A stretch of DNA of 64,000 bases from Labyrinthula sp. Ha (lineage: Eukaryota > Sar > Bigyra > Labyrinthulida > Labyrinthulaceae), in assembly GCA_015227615.1 (NCBI GenBank), contig JAALGZ010000025.1, positions 434,001 through 498,000 on the forward strand, in the 5' to 3' direction. The stretch's first letter is position 1, and each line of letters begins with the position of its first letter. Below the pieces are notes generated by a model. The model ran no database searches, had not been told where the DNA came from, and saw only the letters and a list, made by a program, of their open reading frames with translations. This document shows positions 23,696 to 35,134 of the stretch, piece after piece. Position numbers and translations under genes: made by a program.

Positions 23696-25221
23696 CTAGA
23701 AATGGAAGCGGAAATGTTGTCCACCTCCCCCGCCACTAAATCCTTGTTGAAAAAAGAAGGGAAACCCATGACCTCTGCGCTGTTGACCGTCATGTCCTTG
23801 GTTTTCAAACACTTCCTCACCCCTATCATATTTTCCTCGCAAATCATCATCACTAAGAACTTCGTAGGCCTCAGCAACGTCCATAAACTCTTTCTCAACT
23901 TTCTCCTTCTCTTCATCAGTTAAATCTTGAGAAGAAAATCTATCAGGATGCATATCCTTAGCTAACTTCCTATATTGTTTCTTTATATCCTTACTTGAAG
24001 CATCTCGTGTTACACCAAGTATCTTATAATAATCTTTTTCTTTCAACCTCTTCTGTTGCTTTTGAGCCATTTGTATCCGATTCATATTCTTTTGGTTTCT
24101 TTCACATTTATTCAACCACTGAATAAGCTCATCATAATCTCCTAATTTCTCAAACTCATCAGCAACTAAGTCACATTGACCTTGATCTTGTGGGTTACAA
24201 TACTGTTTCAATGTTCCAAAATTCTTATGCTTAGCAGAACAACGACAGATAAGCTCTTTAGATTCCTTCATTTGCTCTTCATGCACTGGATTCTGCTTTC
24301 TAGCCATCGTTTCAAAAGCAAAAGCTTCGTCTAAACTGCACCCATGAGAATCCACATCAAGGAATTTATCCCGTTTCTTGAACAGCTTATTCAACTCTGA
24401 AGCTATTTCATCACCTTGATACTTTTGATTCAACCGTCTCAAAGCCTGTTTTGCTGCAGGGTAATCAGCTGCATAGTACAGACTCTTAACAGTGAGTCTC
24501 ATAGATTCAACATCTTCGTTCTTTTTAACCATCTTAAAAGCTTCAAAATATCTTTTTTGCATAAACACAGCTTCTGCTGTTTTAGCTTTTAACAACTTAT
24601 CCAAGCCAGAGTTTATTTCAACTAACTTTTCATTATACATTTGGTCCAATATTTTTTCTGCCTCTTCATACCTTTTTTTATTTTGTAAATCATAATACTG
24701 TGAAAAAACTTGGTTACAGAATTCAGCTTTCTTTATAAATTTCTTCGCATCTCCATGAGAAGGTTTTAAACTCAAAACTTGTTGAAAATCAGTATATGAA
24801 CTTGCACAATTTCCAAGTGAGAAATAAGTTTTAGCTCTTAAATTCAAAGCTTTTACTTTTTCCCTTTGCGACGGGCTAGAACTTGAAGATCCCAAAAAGG
24901 TGTTTAAATCCTTTAATGCCAACGCACTCTTGGAGAGTTTTAGATAAGATGTGGCACGATTCACAAGATATTTAGACTCATCATGATCATTAATAAGCGC
25001 CGAAAATATAGGAATAACTTCAGCGTGATCTTTCTTCATGATTAATTTGTCTGCCATGGACTTTAACTCCTTTGCACTGAAAAATAAACATAAGAACAAA
25101 AAAAATACGGTAAGTCACATAGCTCCTCTTCTTTTGCTTGAGCAAATGTGAGAGTAAGAAATAAGGAGCTTTGTATGCAGCATATGAAGAAAATACTCAG
25201 CAAGTTTATTTGAAATAACAT
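23696..25221 (-). CDS. DNAJC3/p58IPK-like ER co-chaperone (TPR plus J domain)
   Basis: 497 residues from exon 1 (25109-25221) and exon 2 (23696-25076), separated by a 32-nt intron (GTATTTTTTTTG ... TTTTTCAG). Exon 1 restores a signal peptide: [12 protein letters not shown] leads into a long hydrophobic stretch ending near FAQAKEEE, so the protein should enter the ER. TPR repeats fill about residues 38-370, starting [20 protein letters not shown]. The J domain (about 383-455) carries the HPD triad at His414-Asp416. A short Gly/Phe-rich tail ends HFRFHF. Length and domain order match DNAJC3 (about 500 residues), which stimulates BiP ATPase in the ER lumen and was first known as an inhibitor of PKR/PERK. 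A promoter-motif copy lies 88 nt upstream of the ATG. Confidence 0.88.
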
Positions 25222-25309
25222 CTATTTTTGTTACTGCCAAGTGGACTTTAGAAAAGATTCAGAATGTCTTTTTTGGTCATTTCCATTTTTGTTTTATCTC
25301 TTTATGAAA

Positions 25310-25322
25310 ATTTTGGGCAATT
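25310..25322 (+). promoter_or_regulatory. ATTTTGGGCAATT motif, copy 2
   Basis: Exact 13-mer, 88 nt upstream of the DNAJC3-like start codon and in opposite orientation to that gene. If functional, the element works in either orientation. Confidence 0.5.
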
Positions 25323-28300
25323 TAGAATGACAATAGAATGAAAGGAAATTGTCGAGTTTTGAGCGTAGAGTACTTTCTACACCTCCAGAAGGAGTTCTAG
25401 ACGTCAAGAGCCAGGAACAACACAGAATGACATGAATGTGCATCAATGTTGTTGATCTGGTTTAGATTAAGGTTAACTACTTCTCTTTCTCAAACAGGTA
25501 GTTTCTTAATGTTACAAGTACACGCAGGTGGGTGTGAAAAGATAAACCAATGGGTGAGAATTACTCCAGCTAAGGGTAAATGATTTATCTCAATACTACT
25601 GACCAAAGATGAAGGCGCAGTGGGGTTCTTGGTCGAAGAACTAGTTGAGCAAGTCTCCGAAGTCAAGGGACAATGCGACAGCACCCTGGAACTTCCAGTT
25701 AAACTAGGAGGGAAACGTAATTTTATTATGGTTAACTGTTATGTATCACATAAAGGTTATGGGGTAGGAATAAAACAGAAACTTGTTAAGAAGTTGGCCG
25801 GCATGATCAACAAGGTTTTCTGGTTGCCCTGGATAGAAAACAGGATTTAAAAGCTTGCGTAGAAGTGGAAAACAATCATTTCCAAAAGACCCACCATCCT
25901 CCCCAGCCCTGCTACCCCTTACCTACAACAGAGCAAAGCTACTCCCCAGAAATTATACCATTAAAAGAATTACAAGAAGAATGACGCCAAATATAATACC
26001 ACGAACCATGGATTTTCCAAGACTCTCCCCCTCTAACTTTGGAACACTGCGATTCATAAATGCTAGGGAAGCCTAGAAGCTAGGAATAAGTGGGGTCGAC
26101 TAAAAAGGTAGGAAAATCAAGGAAAAGACTGGACAGACTTCATTAATGCGAAACTACTGGAGAAATTTACCGAACACATATGTCTAGAACAAGATGATAC
26201 AGTAAACATATAAAACTAGGAAAAAAAGTCAGTCCGCCAGCAAATAAAAAACACTATCCTCACCTAGGCTTGCCATCCCTCCAACCTCAGGTCAACCTGA
26301 CTTATTGCCCCATCGTGCCACCTCCTCACTATGCCAATAGCAGGCAGCCTCTTAATGCGGAAAATCACATACCTCCACCTCCAATCAAGCTAGCAAAGTC
26401 AGCAAATGAGAATAAGTGAACGAGAATTCACAAAACGAGCTTGAAGATGACATATTAACTTGAAAAATGAACTTGGACCACCAGTTATTGCTCTCAAAAT
26501 CGTGCATCAAATCAATTGGAATCTTTTGGATCAATCTTTTCATTCTTGCAGAAGATTGGATTTTCTTTCTGTCTTGTGAGGTACCAAAATTAGTTTTGGA
26601 TAGTTTTAAAACCTCGCGTCCTAGTGACTGACCCTTCAGTGAAACTGTTTGTAGGCCCAATATTATAAGTAGAACAGTAACCTAGGACCTATCTCTTACA
26701 TAGACAGTTAGAATAATGGTATCATTGATATTCGTGATTGGTTTGGCCAGGTTACCCATCCAAATGCTAAGTAAACAGAACAGAACAGAACAACTCTGTT
26801 TGTTTTTTTTGTATGATGTCTTAAATACCACAATACAGCAATTCCGTTGTCCAAAGACATTTTGGCACTCTAATAGTGCAGACTATTTATGGCCTTTCCA
26901 TGAAACACTAGTATCTTATGATGGTTAAGTTGGCACAGGAATCTTCATAAAAAAAGAAGATTGCTTTCTTAGTTCTAAACTGTTTTTGAAAATATCCCTG
27001 GGAAAGGACTCTACTCAATCTAACCGCAGAAATCGGCATCTGCAACACTGTTAACTACCTGTCTGCTCTAGATGCAGAAAACTAAGAAAGGAAAGAGCAC
27101 TTAGAGCTATTACTAGTTATTGATTGAGCAGGTGTTATGACATTACCTAAGTCTTTTCTGAAATAGCATTCTATGTAATTCTAGTTAAGCTCTTTTTCTA
27201 AAAAACTGCATTAAGATGTGACATGGTTTAGCTTGAGGCTCATCTCAGTAAGATGGATGATTAAATTGTATGGTAGTAATCAAATTTCTACACAATAAAC
27301 AGTTTGTCTCAACGAAAACTCTTGTGATGGTTAGGTCTGTAATTGGCCCCTCCTTTGAAATGAATAAGACTCTTGTGAAACCTCTATTTAAATTTATAAT
27401 GCAAGAAGGTGTAAGTGCACTGCTTCAAATTTCTTCGGGTGCTAACTAGTATGAGAGTCACAGAACAAGTTTTTCTTTGCAGTGCTCTTTCTGCAAACTG
27501 TAGTCAAACACTCATACTATTTCTGCTCCGTCATTAATCTTTTTCGTTTTTAAATCCCAGCAGCAAAAAAACATAAGAAATTTTAAGGCAGACAAAGATA
27601 CTTCTGGTAGTTTCTCTGATAATGCCTATAAGGAGCTACTAACAATTTCTTCCATATAGTTCTTTTACCTCTCATGCTAGCACGTGTATAAGGTATAAAG
27701 AAACGGTGGTGAATAATCAACTTCTATTTAATTTTACTGTTCTAGTTCTCAATTGAGGATAGATTTAGATGGAGCTCTTCCAATTAGCGTGCAGACAACT
27801 GGAACTATAAGCTTCAACTCTTGATCAATGACTATAGCTTCAGGGTATGAAACCTGGCCTTCGACAAACATACTATGAATGTTTAATATTTTTTATCAGC
27901 TTAAATTTTCATTATATCACGAAAACATGAATTGAGGAAAAAAACTAAGTTCTTGTTTTCTTTAGAAATGTTGTTTATGGTTTATGTCATTGAGCTCATA
28001 TGTCCTTGTGGTACAAGTAAGGACACATAGAACAGAGTTCCATTGCTACAGTTTATGGGACGCCTGAAGACTTAATTGTAGCGAAATGCAAATTGTGGAC
28101 GGAAATAAGATGAGAAGATGGTCCCTAGTAATAGATACTTTCATTTTGCGGCACAGGTTATAGCAATGAATAGAACCCGTCTGTTATAGCGAAGGATTTC
28201 TAGGAGTTCTTCAGGATAGTACCATGTATAAGTACTGAATACGATGCACCAACTATTGGTTAAGGATGGAGAGTAAAACTTCATTAAGGGCTCAGTTGCG

Positions 28301-29112
28301 TTAATTGGAAAATTTACGAATAACTGATATAAGAGCGAAGAATACATTTTGTACTAGTGTGTAGACAAATTATAAATGGTTCTCCTCAAGAATTTCTAGC
28401 GACTCTTTAAAACTTCCAAAAAATTGTGTGAGGGAGTCTAATTTTAAGTATACTCAAAGAAGATCCTTCCTCTGCGCGCAGCTCTACTACTAAGTATCCT
28501 CCAGAAACCTACATCAATCACTTGTCACTTTAGATAAGTTGTTTATCCTATTTTACTTCTTCTATCTATTTTATTTCTTCTTTTATTTTTCAACAATAAA
28601 AAAACTGAGAGCAAATAATTCAAGTCTATTCAATAGTTACAGATAGCACTTCTTAACGTGACAAACGTTAACTAACGATAATAAATACCCAAATTTTACC
28701 AACTAATATAACCTAAAAGAAAACTTAGTGGAATGAATAACGTGAACAATCGTATTCAACGTTACGTTAAGAAACCATAGTTACAGATATCCAATAGCTG
28801 GGTCTGACCGGAAAAAAATGTTTACAGTTTAATATAATTTATTTGCGTGTATTAAAACATTGCTTAAGCCAAACTCTGTATTTTCAAAGAACGTACCAAT
28901 AGAGTAACGTTAATTCTAAATTAGATATATCAAATGTAGATAAACTTGAGTTGAATCTTATACCGTTATGTTACCATTATGATGATACAGACAGTTACTA
29001 AAGCCTATTATATTTCACTCTCTATATTACCCCCAATAAAATAACTTGTATACGTCTTAAATATTACAAAAACTAAAGAGAAAGAAAAAAAAAGAAGAGT
29101 AAAATAAAAAGT
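25323..29112. other. Gene desert of 3.8 kb
   Basis: No recognisable gene, RNA or transposon. Open stretches are short and the longest plus-strand one (25620-25850) starts with GTG. The right end carries an AACGTTA word cluster next to the seven-transmembrane gene. Confidence 0.55.
28654..28913. promoter_or_regulatory. AACGTTA word cluster upstream of the 7-TM gene
   Basis: TAACGTG (28654, 28738), AACGTTA (28664), AACGTTACGTTAA (28758-28770) and TAACGTTAA (28905-28913) recur within 260 bases, 200-460 nt before the ATG at 29113. A longer word, TAGTTACAGATA, also occurs twice here. AAC-type words of this form are common binding sites of MYB-family regulators; that link is inference. Confidence 0.35.
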
Positions 29113-30162
29113 ATGTGTGAAACATTCGTGAAAAATTGTGGAGTATATGGGTCTTGTATTAATTCAACTTGTATCTGTGAAGTTGGATGGAATAACTCAC
29201 CTGATTTTTCTTTTGATCAACTAAGAACAAATCAACATGCTTGTTTTACGAACGTGACAATTTTGAACATTATGTATGGATTAGTTCTCATTATCAATAT
29301 CGTAGCTTTGTTATTCTATCTTTCTAAAGCAACCAAATTCTCAAGATTCAAAAGACTTATTCCGTTTCAAGGTGCTTGTATATGTTTTTCCGGATTTTCT
29401 ATCGCTCATTTTACAGCAGATGGCCCGGACAGCGTAATTACACAAGGTGTTGCGAAAACTCTTTTCTTTGCTTTTTCTCTTTCTTTTTCTATGTGGTCAT
29501 ATCATGCTTTTGTAGAAAAATATCTTGCTGTACAATACAAGAATTTAGCCATAAAAGATAAGAAGTTTTCATCACGGCTGCAGAAGCAAAGATTGATGCT
29601 GAATTCTCTTAGCATTCTAGGAGGCATAATGGGTTTAATATTTATACTTACTTTAGCTTTTGAATCCCAAGAAACCAAAGAAGTATTATTTAAAACTGGT
29701 TTAACCTTAGGTTTTATCCAAACCTTTCTCTTTGGAGGATCTTTTATGTTTTTAGTCGAAGAGCTCATATATGATGTAAAAATAGCTTGCAGAGCAAATG
29801 ATGGCGGACCAAGCGAAGGGTTGTTCTTCAAAGTTAAGAAAAATCTCCGACAAACTGAAATACAGAGTGTTTTTGTATACTCAACTGATGCTGTTTTATT
29901 CATACTACCTATACTTAGTCCAATTGCCCTTCGTCTTTTTAATTATTTCTTCTTAGTGATGATATTAGTTTCAATGATTGGTGCGTTATTGAATGGGATA
30001 GTTGCATCAAAGGCAAAAAAACGTAGTACACCGGTATTGACATCAACATTCAAACTTACAAAAGGATACAACAAGACATCGCGCTTTACATTAACAAAGA
30101 TAAAAAGTTTTGGGAGCTCAAAGGATTCCTTTCTTGCTAAGAAACCTCCAACTTCAATTTGA
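29113..30162 (+). CDS. EGF-motif seven-transmembrane protein (receptor-like)
   Basis: 349 residues, single exon. The N-terminus has six cysteines (residues 2, 9, 15, 20, 22 and 43) spaced like an EGF-like domain, with CICEVGW at the C-x-C turn. Seven hydrophobic segments follow: near 48-70, the ACICFSGFSIAHF block, AKTLFFAFSLSFSM, LSILGGIMGLIFIL, TLGFIQTFLFGGSF, VLFILPILSPIAL and FLVMILVSMIGALL. The tail is rich in Lys, Ser and Thr, as expected for a phosphorylated cytoplasmic end. The layout suggests a G-protein-coupled-receptor-like sensor, but no family signature was seen. No signal peptide precedes the first cysteine, so either the first membrane segment acts as anchor or a small 5' exon is missing. 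It converges on the Sfi1-like gene with 76 nt between stops. Confidence 0.65.
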   Translation: MCETFVKNCGVYGSCINSTCICEVGWNNSPDFSFDQLRTNQHACFTNVTILNIMYGLVLIINIVALLFYLSKATKFSRFKRLIPFQGACICFSGFSIAHFTADGPDSVITQGVAKTLFFAFSLSFSMWSYHAFVEKYLAVQYKNLAIKDKKFSSRLQKQRLMLNSLSILGGIMGLIFILTLAFESQETKEVLFKTGLTLGFIQTFLFGGSFMFLVEELIYDVKIACRANDGGPSEGLFFKVKKNLRQTEIQSVFVYSTDAVLFILPILSPIALRLFNYFFLVMILVSMIGALLNGIVASKAKKRSTPVLTSTFKLTKGYNKTSRFTLTKIKSFGSSKDSFLAKKPPTSI

Positions 30163-30238
30163 ATATTACTTTTGCTCATTATTAATTAGTTATAATTTAT
30201 TTAGTTATAAGAATATTATTTTCTCTGTGTACTTGTTT

Positions 30239-33200
30239 TTATGGTGAGTTGTATTCGCATTTCTTTGATACAAGATCTTTTCTCGTAGGGCTACTCTGAG
30301 TTAATAACCATGAATGGAAGAACTGTCTTGTCTCTTCACATACTTCTGATGGTAATTTCAGCAATAATTTGGCAGGTTTGGGGTTATTGACTGTAACTTC
30401 TGCTGTGAGTTTAACCGATTTTCCAACTACTTCGTTCTTGTAAATTTGTTGTTTAATTTTACCTTCTCCATCTATGTTAACCAAGTACATACCAAAATCA
30501 ATTTGTAAACCTCCATCAACTAAAGCAGTGTGGTTTTTTAGTTGCATCTTTCCTTTCTTAATGGTATCTCTTATTGATAAAGGAGGGGAGTCCTCAATTG
30601 ATCTTTCACATTCACTTGGCACTTTGATCATTTCCGCCATCTTCAAATTTTGCCTGTCCTGCGACATCCTACCTTGCAGGTTCTTCTTACTTGAAGATAT
30701 AATGACACCTTGGGGAGCAACCTTGGTACTGCTATCAACAATTTCGTAGTAACTTTCGTTAGTTGAGGTAGAGTTCACTGAAATTTTAGATCTTGATGTC
30801 ACGGAGAAATCTACAATTGCTTCTGGACAAACATCTGGCAGTATTTCTTTAGATGTGTTCAACGAAACATTCTCATCCTGTTGAACGTGCGAAATAGAAT
30901 GTTTCTCATCATCTGCAGAGCACTTTAGGATTTGCTTCAACATCCCATTGAATAAGTTTTCCTCTCCGGCTTTGACCCTTGCTTCCATATTTTTGTGTGC
31001 ACTCTGTCTTAATATATCCTCTAACTCATTCGATAGCAATGATTTGCGAAGTAAAGATTTTCTTATCTCGCGTTCCCTTCGTAATTGAGTTTCAACCCCA
31101 TTTTTTCCACGGCGTGTGAATTTACGATCAGCTATTCTCTGCAAAATATTTTTCTCGTTTTTTCTAGTAGAAATCTGCTCTACATCAACAAAGGCAGAAC
31201 TAGGCGCATCTTTTCCATCTTGTTTACTGGAATCAAGATATCCCCAGCTTGACAAAGAGACCTCACCTAAGAGGTTTTTACGAAACGATTTCCTGACTCC
31301 TTCCATCATCTTTTTATTTCGGTCAGGGACGGTAGAGACCCTTTGTGTATTAGTACTACCATGAAGATCTACGTGAGGTTTTTTAGATGATGAAGATGGG
31401 CATGTTCTGCTTGACAAGGAAAGTTTACTTTCAATAGGCAACACTGCGTCCTTCATTTGCGCAGCCTTCTGTACTTCATCTGAAAAAACACTTTCAGGTA
31501 CTGCATCCGCAGTGCTAGATAGGATATCAATATTCTTTAACCCCTGTAGAAAAGAGTCATATAACTCAGCAAACTTTTTAAGCTCAATCTGCAGGAGTTT
31601 TAGTTTTTCGAAATGAGCTAGTTGGACGTGATGCTTTTCTTCTAGAACCTTTTTCACTGCCTTGATCTCAGCAATATCCTTCATAAGTAGAAAAAATGCT
31701 TCAATTTCTCTTTGAAAACTGTGACTATACTTAAGATCCACCATCTGAAGGTCGCTAACTAAGCTGCATTTCTCATCTCGTAACGAACTCATGTATTCCT
31801 GGGCATTCGCTCCAGTTTGCGGGAGTTCGAAATTAGTTTGCTTTATGTTTTCTATTGCAACATCTTCAGTTTTGGACATAGCCCTCTCTTCTTGAGATAA
31901 AATTTTCTGTTCATGCCTTTGTATTCTCTTTAGCAGAGTTAATTCACCTCTTAAGAATGTAGTTTTTGTTGAAAGAGCTGATTCATAATCCTTAAGTTTC
32001 CGAGCTAAACTTCTAAGGCGTCGCTTTAATCTGCCTTCCTGTTTATCCATAAAAGCTCTTTGTAGCCTATTAACTTCCGAGGCTTCCTGAATCCCTTTTG
32101 AAAGTGCTTCAGTCTCTTTTGCAAGAATTACTGCAAGACGGTGTAAAGACATATCTTGAGCGTCAGATGGAGATAAATAATAAAAATGATCCTTGAATAT
32201 TGAAACTAACGTTCTATATATGTGATCTTTGTAATTTCCCAATTTCAATTCATCCCTCAAATTTTCAAGTTCATTTGTCACTGCTTCAATATCAGAAAAA
32301 AACTGCTTTGTTCGCCTGTAAGCAATACTTGTAGCTTCAAGGAGAGAGTAGTGTGAAATAAAGGGAGAACAACAATCAGCTTCAAATGTGACATTGTAAC
32401 GATTGAGCAAGTAAAAATTATCATTTTCTTCTCTTAGTGTTGTTTCTCCAGGAGTAAAAGGTTTTGATAGAAGACGTATCATTGGCATCAGTATAATATT
32501 CTTATGGGCTTCTTTATATTCTATGATACGACATATTTCTAAAAAAATATGTTGGTTATGTTTTTGATAACCTTTGCTTTTTATCTTAGCCGATCGCGTA
32601 ATTAGGTTTAGTTTGCGCTTACTCTGTAACCAAACAGTTTTGAGCAAAGTATAGAAAAATTTCGTGTTTATACCAAGATTAAAAGCGTGCAGTTGATTTA
32701 AGACTTTTTCAAGTTTAGGCAATAAATAGGACTTGTCCAAAAAGTCTTCATTATTCCAAGTATAAGAAAGCTGTCTTGAAAGTTCTTTTATGATGTGATA
32801 TATATTCCATCGAGCAAGAGAGTTAAATACTCGTAATGAAAATAGTTTCTTATTATGTTTCGCATAGAGAAATTGCTCTTTAACTTCATTTAATTTTGCA
32901 CGATTGTCATTAGCAAGAAAAGCTAAGTGTTGCTTTTCGTTTGAAGAAAAATATTTATCAGAAGAAAAAGAACACCCAATAATAAGGTCATACTCGGTTT
33001 CAGAAGCTTTCTCCTCATCAAGGGATTTGATACCTGTCTTCAGCTGCACTGAAATATTCCATAACATTCGCGATACATAATTTGAGGAACAATGAGTATA
33101 TCTGGCCAATCTATTTCGCTTTATTTCGAGTATTAATCTTATAGTTGGAAGTTGTTTTCCAGCTTCTAGAACAAGAGATTTTACAACTGGTGAAGAACAT

Positions 33201-35134
33201 TTCTCAATTAAATTCTCCCACCTATTGAACCCTCCTAATTTTGTTGCATTGAGATTTAAACAAAGGAGGATAAATGGAAAATATGTGAAGTTTATTTGAC
33301 CAAATATAGTATTAGCTAAAGTAAGGTTTGTTCCACAAGAAAGGATAGTCCCAGGTTCAAACAATGCCATTAACTTCTTCTTCTCTAAATATTTATCTTC
33401 GACGACGCTTTTCTCATAGAAAGTGACTATATCACCCAATAGAATAGATTGAAATATTTCTTCTAAGTATTCTTCATCACAAGTAATAATGTCAGGAGGC
33501 TCGGCAGGATTAGCAGCGCTGAGAAACTGCGAAATAATTCTATTTTCTTCTAAGCTTAAGTTTTTCGTGTTCAGTATGACATATCTTTCTGATATAGTTT
33601 TCCTCCAAATATGGAACCATGATCGCAAGATTGAATACTGTTGGGTTAATAGAAAACTATAGAACTTCTGTCTTCTTCGGTTATAGATTCGCCAACCCTC
33701 AAAACAGTAGAGTGCAACTCGTTCCAGATCATACTTTCCTATCACCGAAAAGAGAGATAAACTTCTCCATTGTAGCAAGGATTTCATACAAACTAGTCTA
33801 AGACTATGGTCAGTAAACTTAAGAAAGGGAAGATAAGTTTTCTTCTCTTCTTGTTCACTGACTTCGTTCAAAATAAGAGATAAGTCATTAAGCTTGGCTA
33901 TTTGCACTAAACTTGACACATACAATCTAGAATCTTTATGATCCAATTCGTCTTGTACATGACAGCGAAGAGCTGTCCAATACTTTCGTTTTACTTTAAA
34001 TCTCTTATTTCTCTCACGCGAATATTTTCTCCATCTACTCAAGTGTTTCCAAAGAATATTCCCTGTGAAAATAGAAGAGCTCATATTCCACTTTTTCTTC
34101 TGCTCTTGCACATATAAAACCATGTTTCTCCATTTCAAAAAAAACCTATGAAGTGTATTTTCTGTTCCAAGATTCTGTACCAACTTTTCCATTTTATGAT
34201 TCGATAGCAACTGAAGTAAAATCTTTTCGGATTCTTTAAACCTCAAAGTCTGCACAAACTTTTTTTCTTTAATAAGCTTCATTCTTCCAGATATTCGAAG
34301 TCGTTCAAATATTTTAAAACTATACCAAGCAGTAAAACAACTTCGTTTGAATTGAAATGGAAATCCTTGAGCAGCTGGAAGATGGCTCATAGAATTTCTT
34401 ACCCTGCGTGACATACAACGCGATTTCAAATGATTCTGAAAAAAAGCTTTAAATCCAACTTTTAGCAGGGATCTTCTTTTAATCTTTCTTATAACTTGGT
34501 GCCTGGGTAGACTAGAATTCCTGTCATGTAAAACTTTTCTTAGTTTCTGTAGAAGATCTACTTTTGACCTGACACATGAAACTCTATGCTTAGTTTGATG
34601 TTCTCTTTTATACATTTGATTTAATAACCTTGAGTTAAATAAATATTGAGAATCTTCAAGTTCATGAACAACTGAAGTACAATATTTTATCATCCATAAA
34701 CCCAGCTGAAATGTGGCAAATTCATGACGAAGATACTTCAACCAAGCCTTGAAATATTTCTTTCTTAGTGAGCAGTTTCTAAACGTTATCTGCTTTAAGC
34801 CTGTGAAGTTTTTTTGCAGAATTTCCTTGATTTTCTTCTTTTTTCCTCGTAAATATTTTCTAAACTTTGCTTTCCTTTTTTGCTTCCTATACCAGCTCTG
34901 AATTGTAAATGTACAAAGTTCCAAGTTTTCTGTTTTGACATAGTTATGAAGAAACAACTTATCTTCTATTAATAACTTTTCTTCAAAATGACTGAGATTA
35001 ACCTTTCTACTTGACAAAGGTGATAAGTTCCTTTTATGTCCTTTACTCTCCTCCAAGTTTATAATGCAAGAATTTTCTTCATTAATCTTCCTTTCCAAAT
35101 TAGCGATTCGAAAACTCAATAGCTTAAGATCCAT
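30239..35134 (-). CDS. Sfi1-like centrin-binding repeat and coiled-coil protein
   Basis: 1631 residues in one uninterrupted exon, ATG at 35134, TAA stop. The first third has many short helices of the Sfi1 type, hydrophobic-x-x-W followed by basic residues: TIQSWYRKQKRK, YFKAWLKYLRHE, FTAWYSFKIFER, FFLKWRNMV, LSRWRKYSRERN, FEGWRIYNRRRQ and LRSWFHIWRKT. Such repeats bind centrin in spindle-pole, basal-body and striated-fibre proteins. The middle is helical without a recognised domain. About 1020-1240 is strongly charged coiled coil, followed by a Ser/Lys-rich stretch. The last 80 residues (MYLVNIDGEGKIKQQ onward) look beta-rich. It is most likely a basal-body or centrosomal scaffold, which would fit a flagellate. 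The exact orthologue is unknown. Confidence 0.6.
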   Translation of the reverse strand: MDLKLLSFRIANLERKINEENSCIINLEESKGHKRNLSPLSSRKVNLSHFEEKLLIEDKLFLHNYVKTENLELCTFTIQSWYRKQKRKAKFRKYLRGKKKKIKEILQKNFTGLKQITFRNCSLRKKYFKAWLKYLRHEFATFQLGLWMIKYCTSVVHELEDSQYLFNSRLLNQMYKREHQTKHRVSCVRSKVDLLQKLRKVLHDRNSSLPRHQVIRKIKRRSLLKVGFKAFFQNHLKSRCMSRRVRNSMSHLPAAQGFPFQFKRSCFTAWYSFKIFERLRISGRMKLIKEKKFVQTLRFKESEKILLQLLSNHKMEKLVQNLGTENTLHRFFLKWRNMVLYVQEQKKKWNMSSSIFTGNILWKHLSRWRKYSRERNKRFKVKRKYWTALRCHVQDELDHKDSRLYVSSLVQIAKLNDLSLILNEVSEQEEKKTYLPFLKFTDHSLRLVCMKSLLQWRSLSLFSVIGKYDLERVALYCFEGWRIYNRRRQKFYSFLLTQQYSILRSWFHIWRKTISERYVILNTKNLSLEENRIISQFLSAANPAEPPDIITCDEEYLEEIFQSILLGDIVTFYEKSVVEDKYLEKKKLMALFEPGTILSCGTNLTLANTIFGQINFTYFPFILLCLNLNATKLGGFNRWENLIEKCSSPVVKSLVLEAGKQLPTIRLILEIKRNRLARYTHCSSNYVSRMLWNISVQLKTGIKSLDEEKASETEYDLIIGCSFSSDKYFSSNEKQHLAFLANDNRAKLNEVKEQFLYAKHNKKLFSLRVFNSLARWNIYHIIKELSRQLSYTWNNEDFLDKSYLLPKLEKVLNQLHAFNLGINTKFFYTLLKTVWLQSKRKLNLITRSAKIKSKGYQKHNQHIFLEICRIIEYKEAHKNIILMPMIRLLSKPFTPGETTLREENDNFYLLNRYNVTFEADCCSPFISHYSLLEATSIAYRRTKQFFSDIEAVTNELENLRDELKLGNYKDHIYRTLVSIFKDHFYYLSPSDAQDMSLHRLAVILAKETEALSKGIQEASEVNRLQRAFMDKQEGRLKRRLRSLARKLKDYESALSTKTTFLRGELTLLKRIQRHEQKILSQEERAMSKTEDVAIENIKQTNFELPQTGANAQEYMSSLRDEKCSLVSDLQMVDLKYSHSFQREIEAFFLLMKDIAEIKAVKKVLEEKHHVQLAHFEKLKLLQIELKKFAELYDSFLQGLKNIDILSSTADAVPESVFSDEVQKAAQMKDAVLPIESKLSLSSRTCPSSSSKKPHVDLHGSTNTQRVSTVPDRNKKMMEGVRKSFRKNLLGEVSLSSWGYLDSSKQDGKDAPSSAFVDVEQISTRKNEKNILQRIADRKFTRRGKNGVETQLRREREIRKSLLRKSLLSNELEDILRQSAHKNMEARVKAGEENLFNGMLKQILKCSADDEKHSISHVQQDENVSLNTSKEILPDVCPEAIVDFSVTSRSKISVNSTSTNESYYEIVDSSTKVAPQGVIISSSKKNLQGRMSQDRQNLKMAEMIKVPSECERSIEDSPPLSIRDTIKKGKMQLKNHTALVDGGLQIDFGMYLVNIDGEGKIKQQIYKNEVVGKSVKLTAEVTVNNPKPAKLLLKLPSEVCEETRQFFHSWLLTQSSPTRKDLVSKKCEYNSP

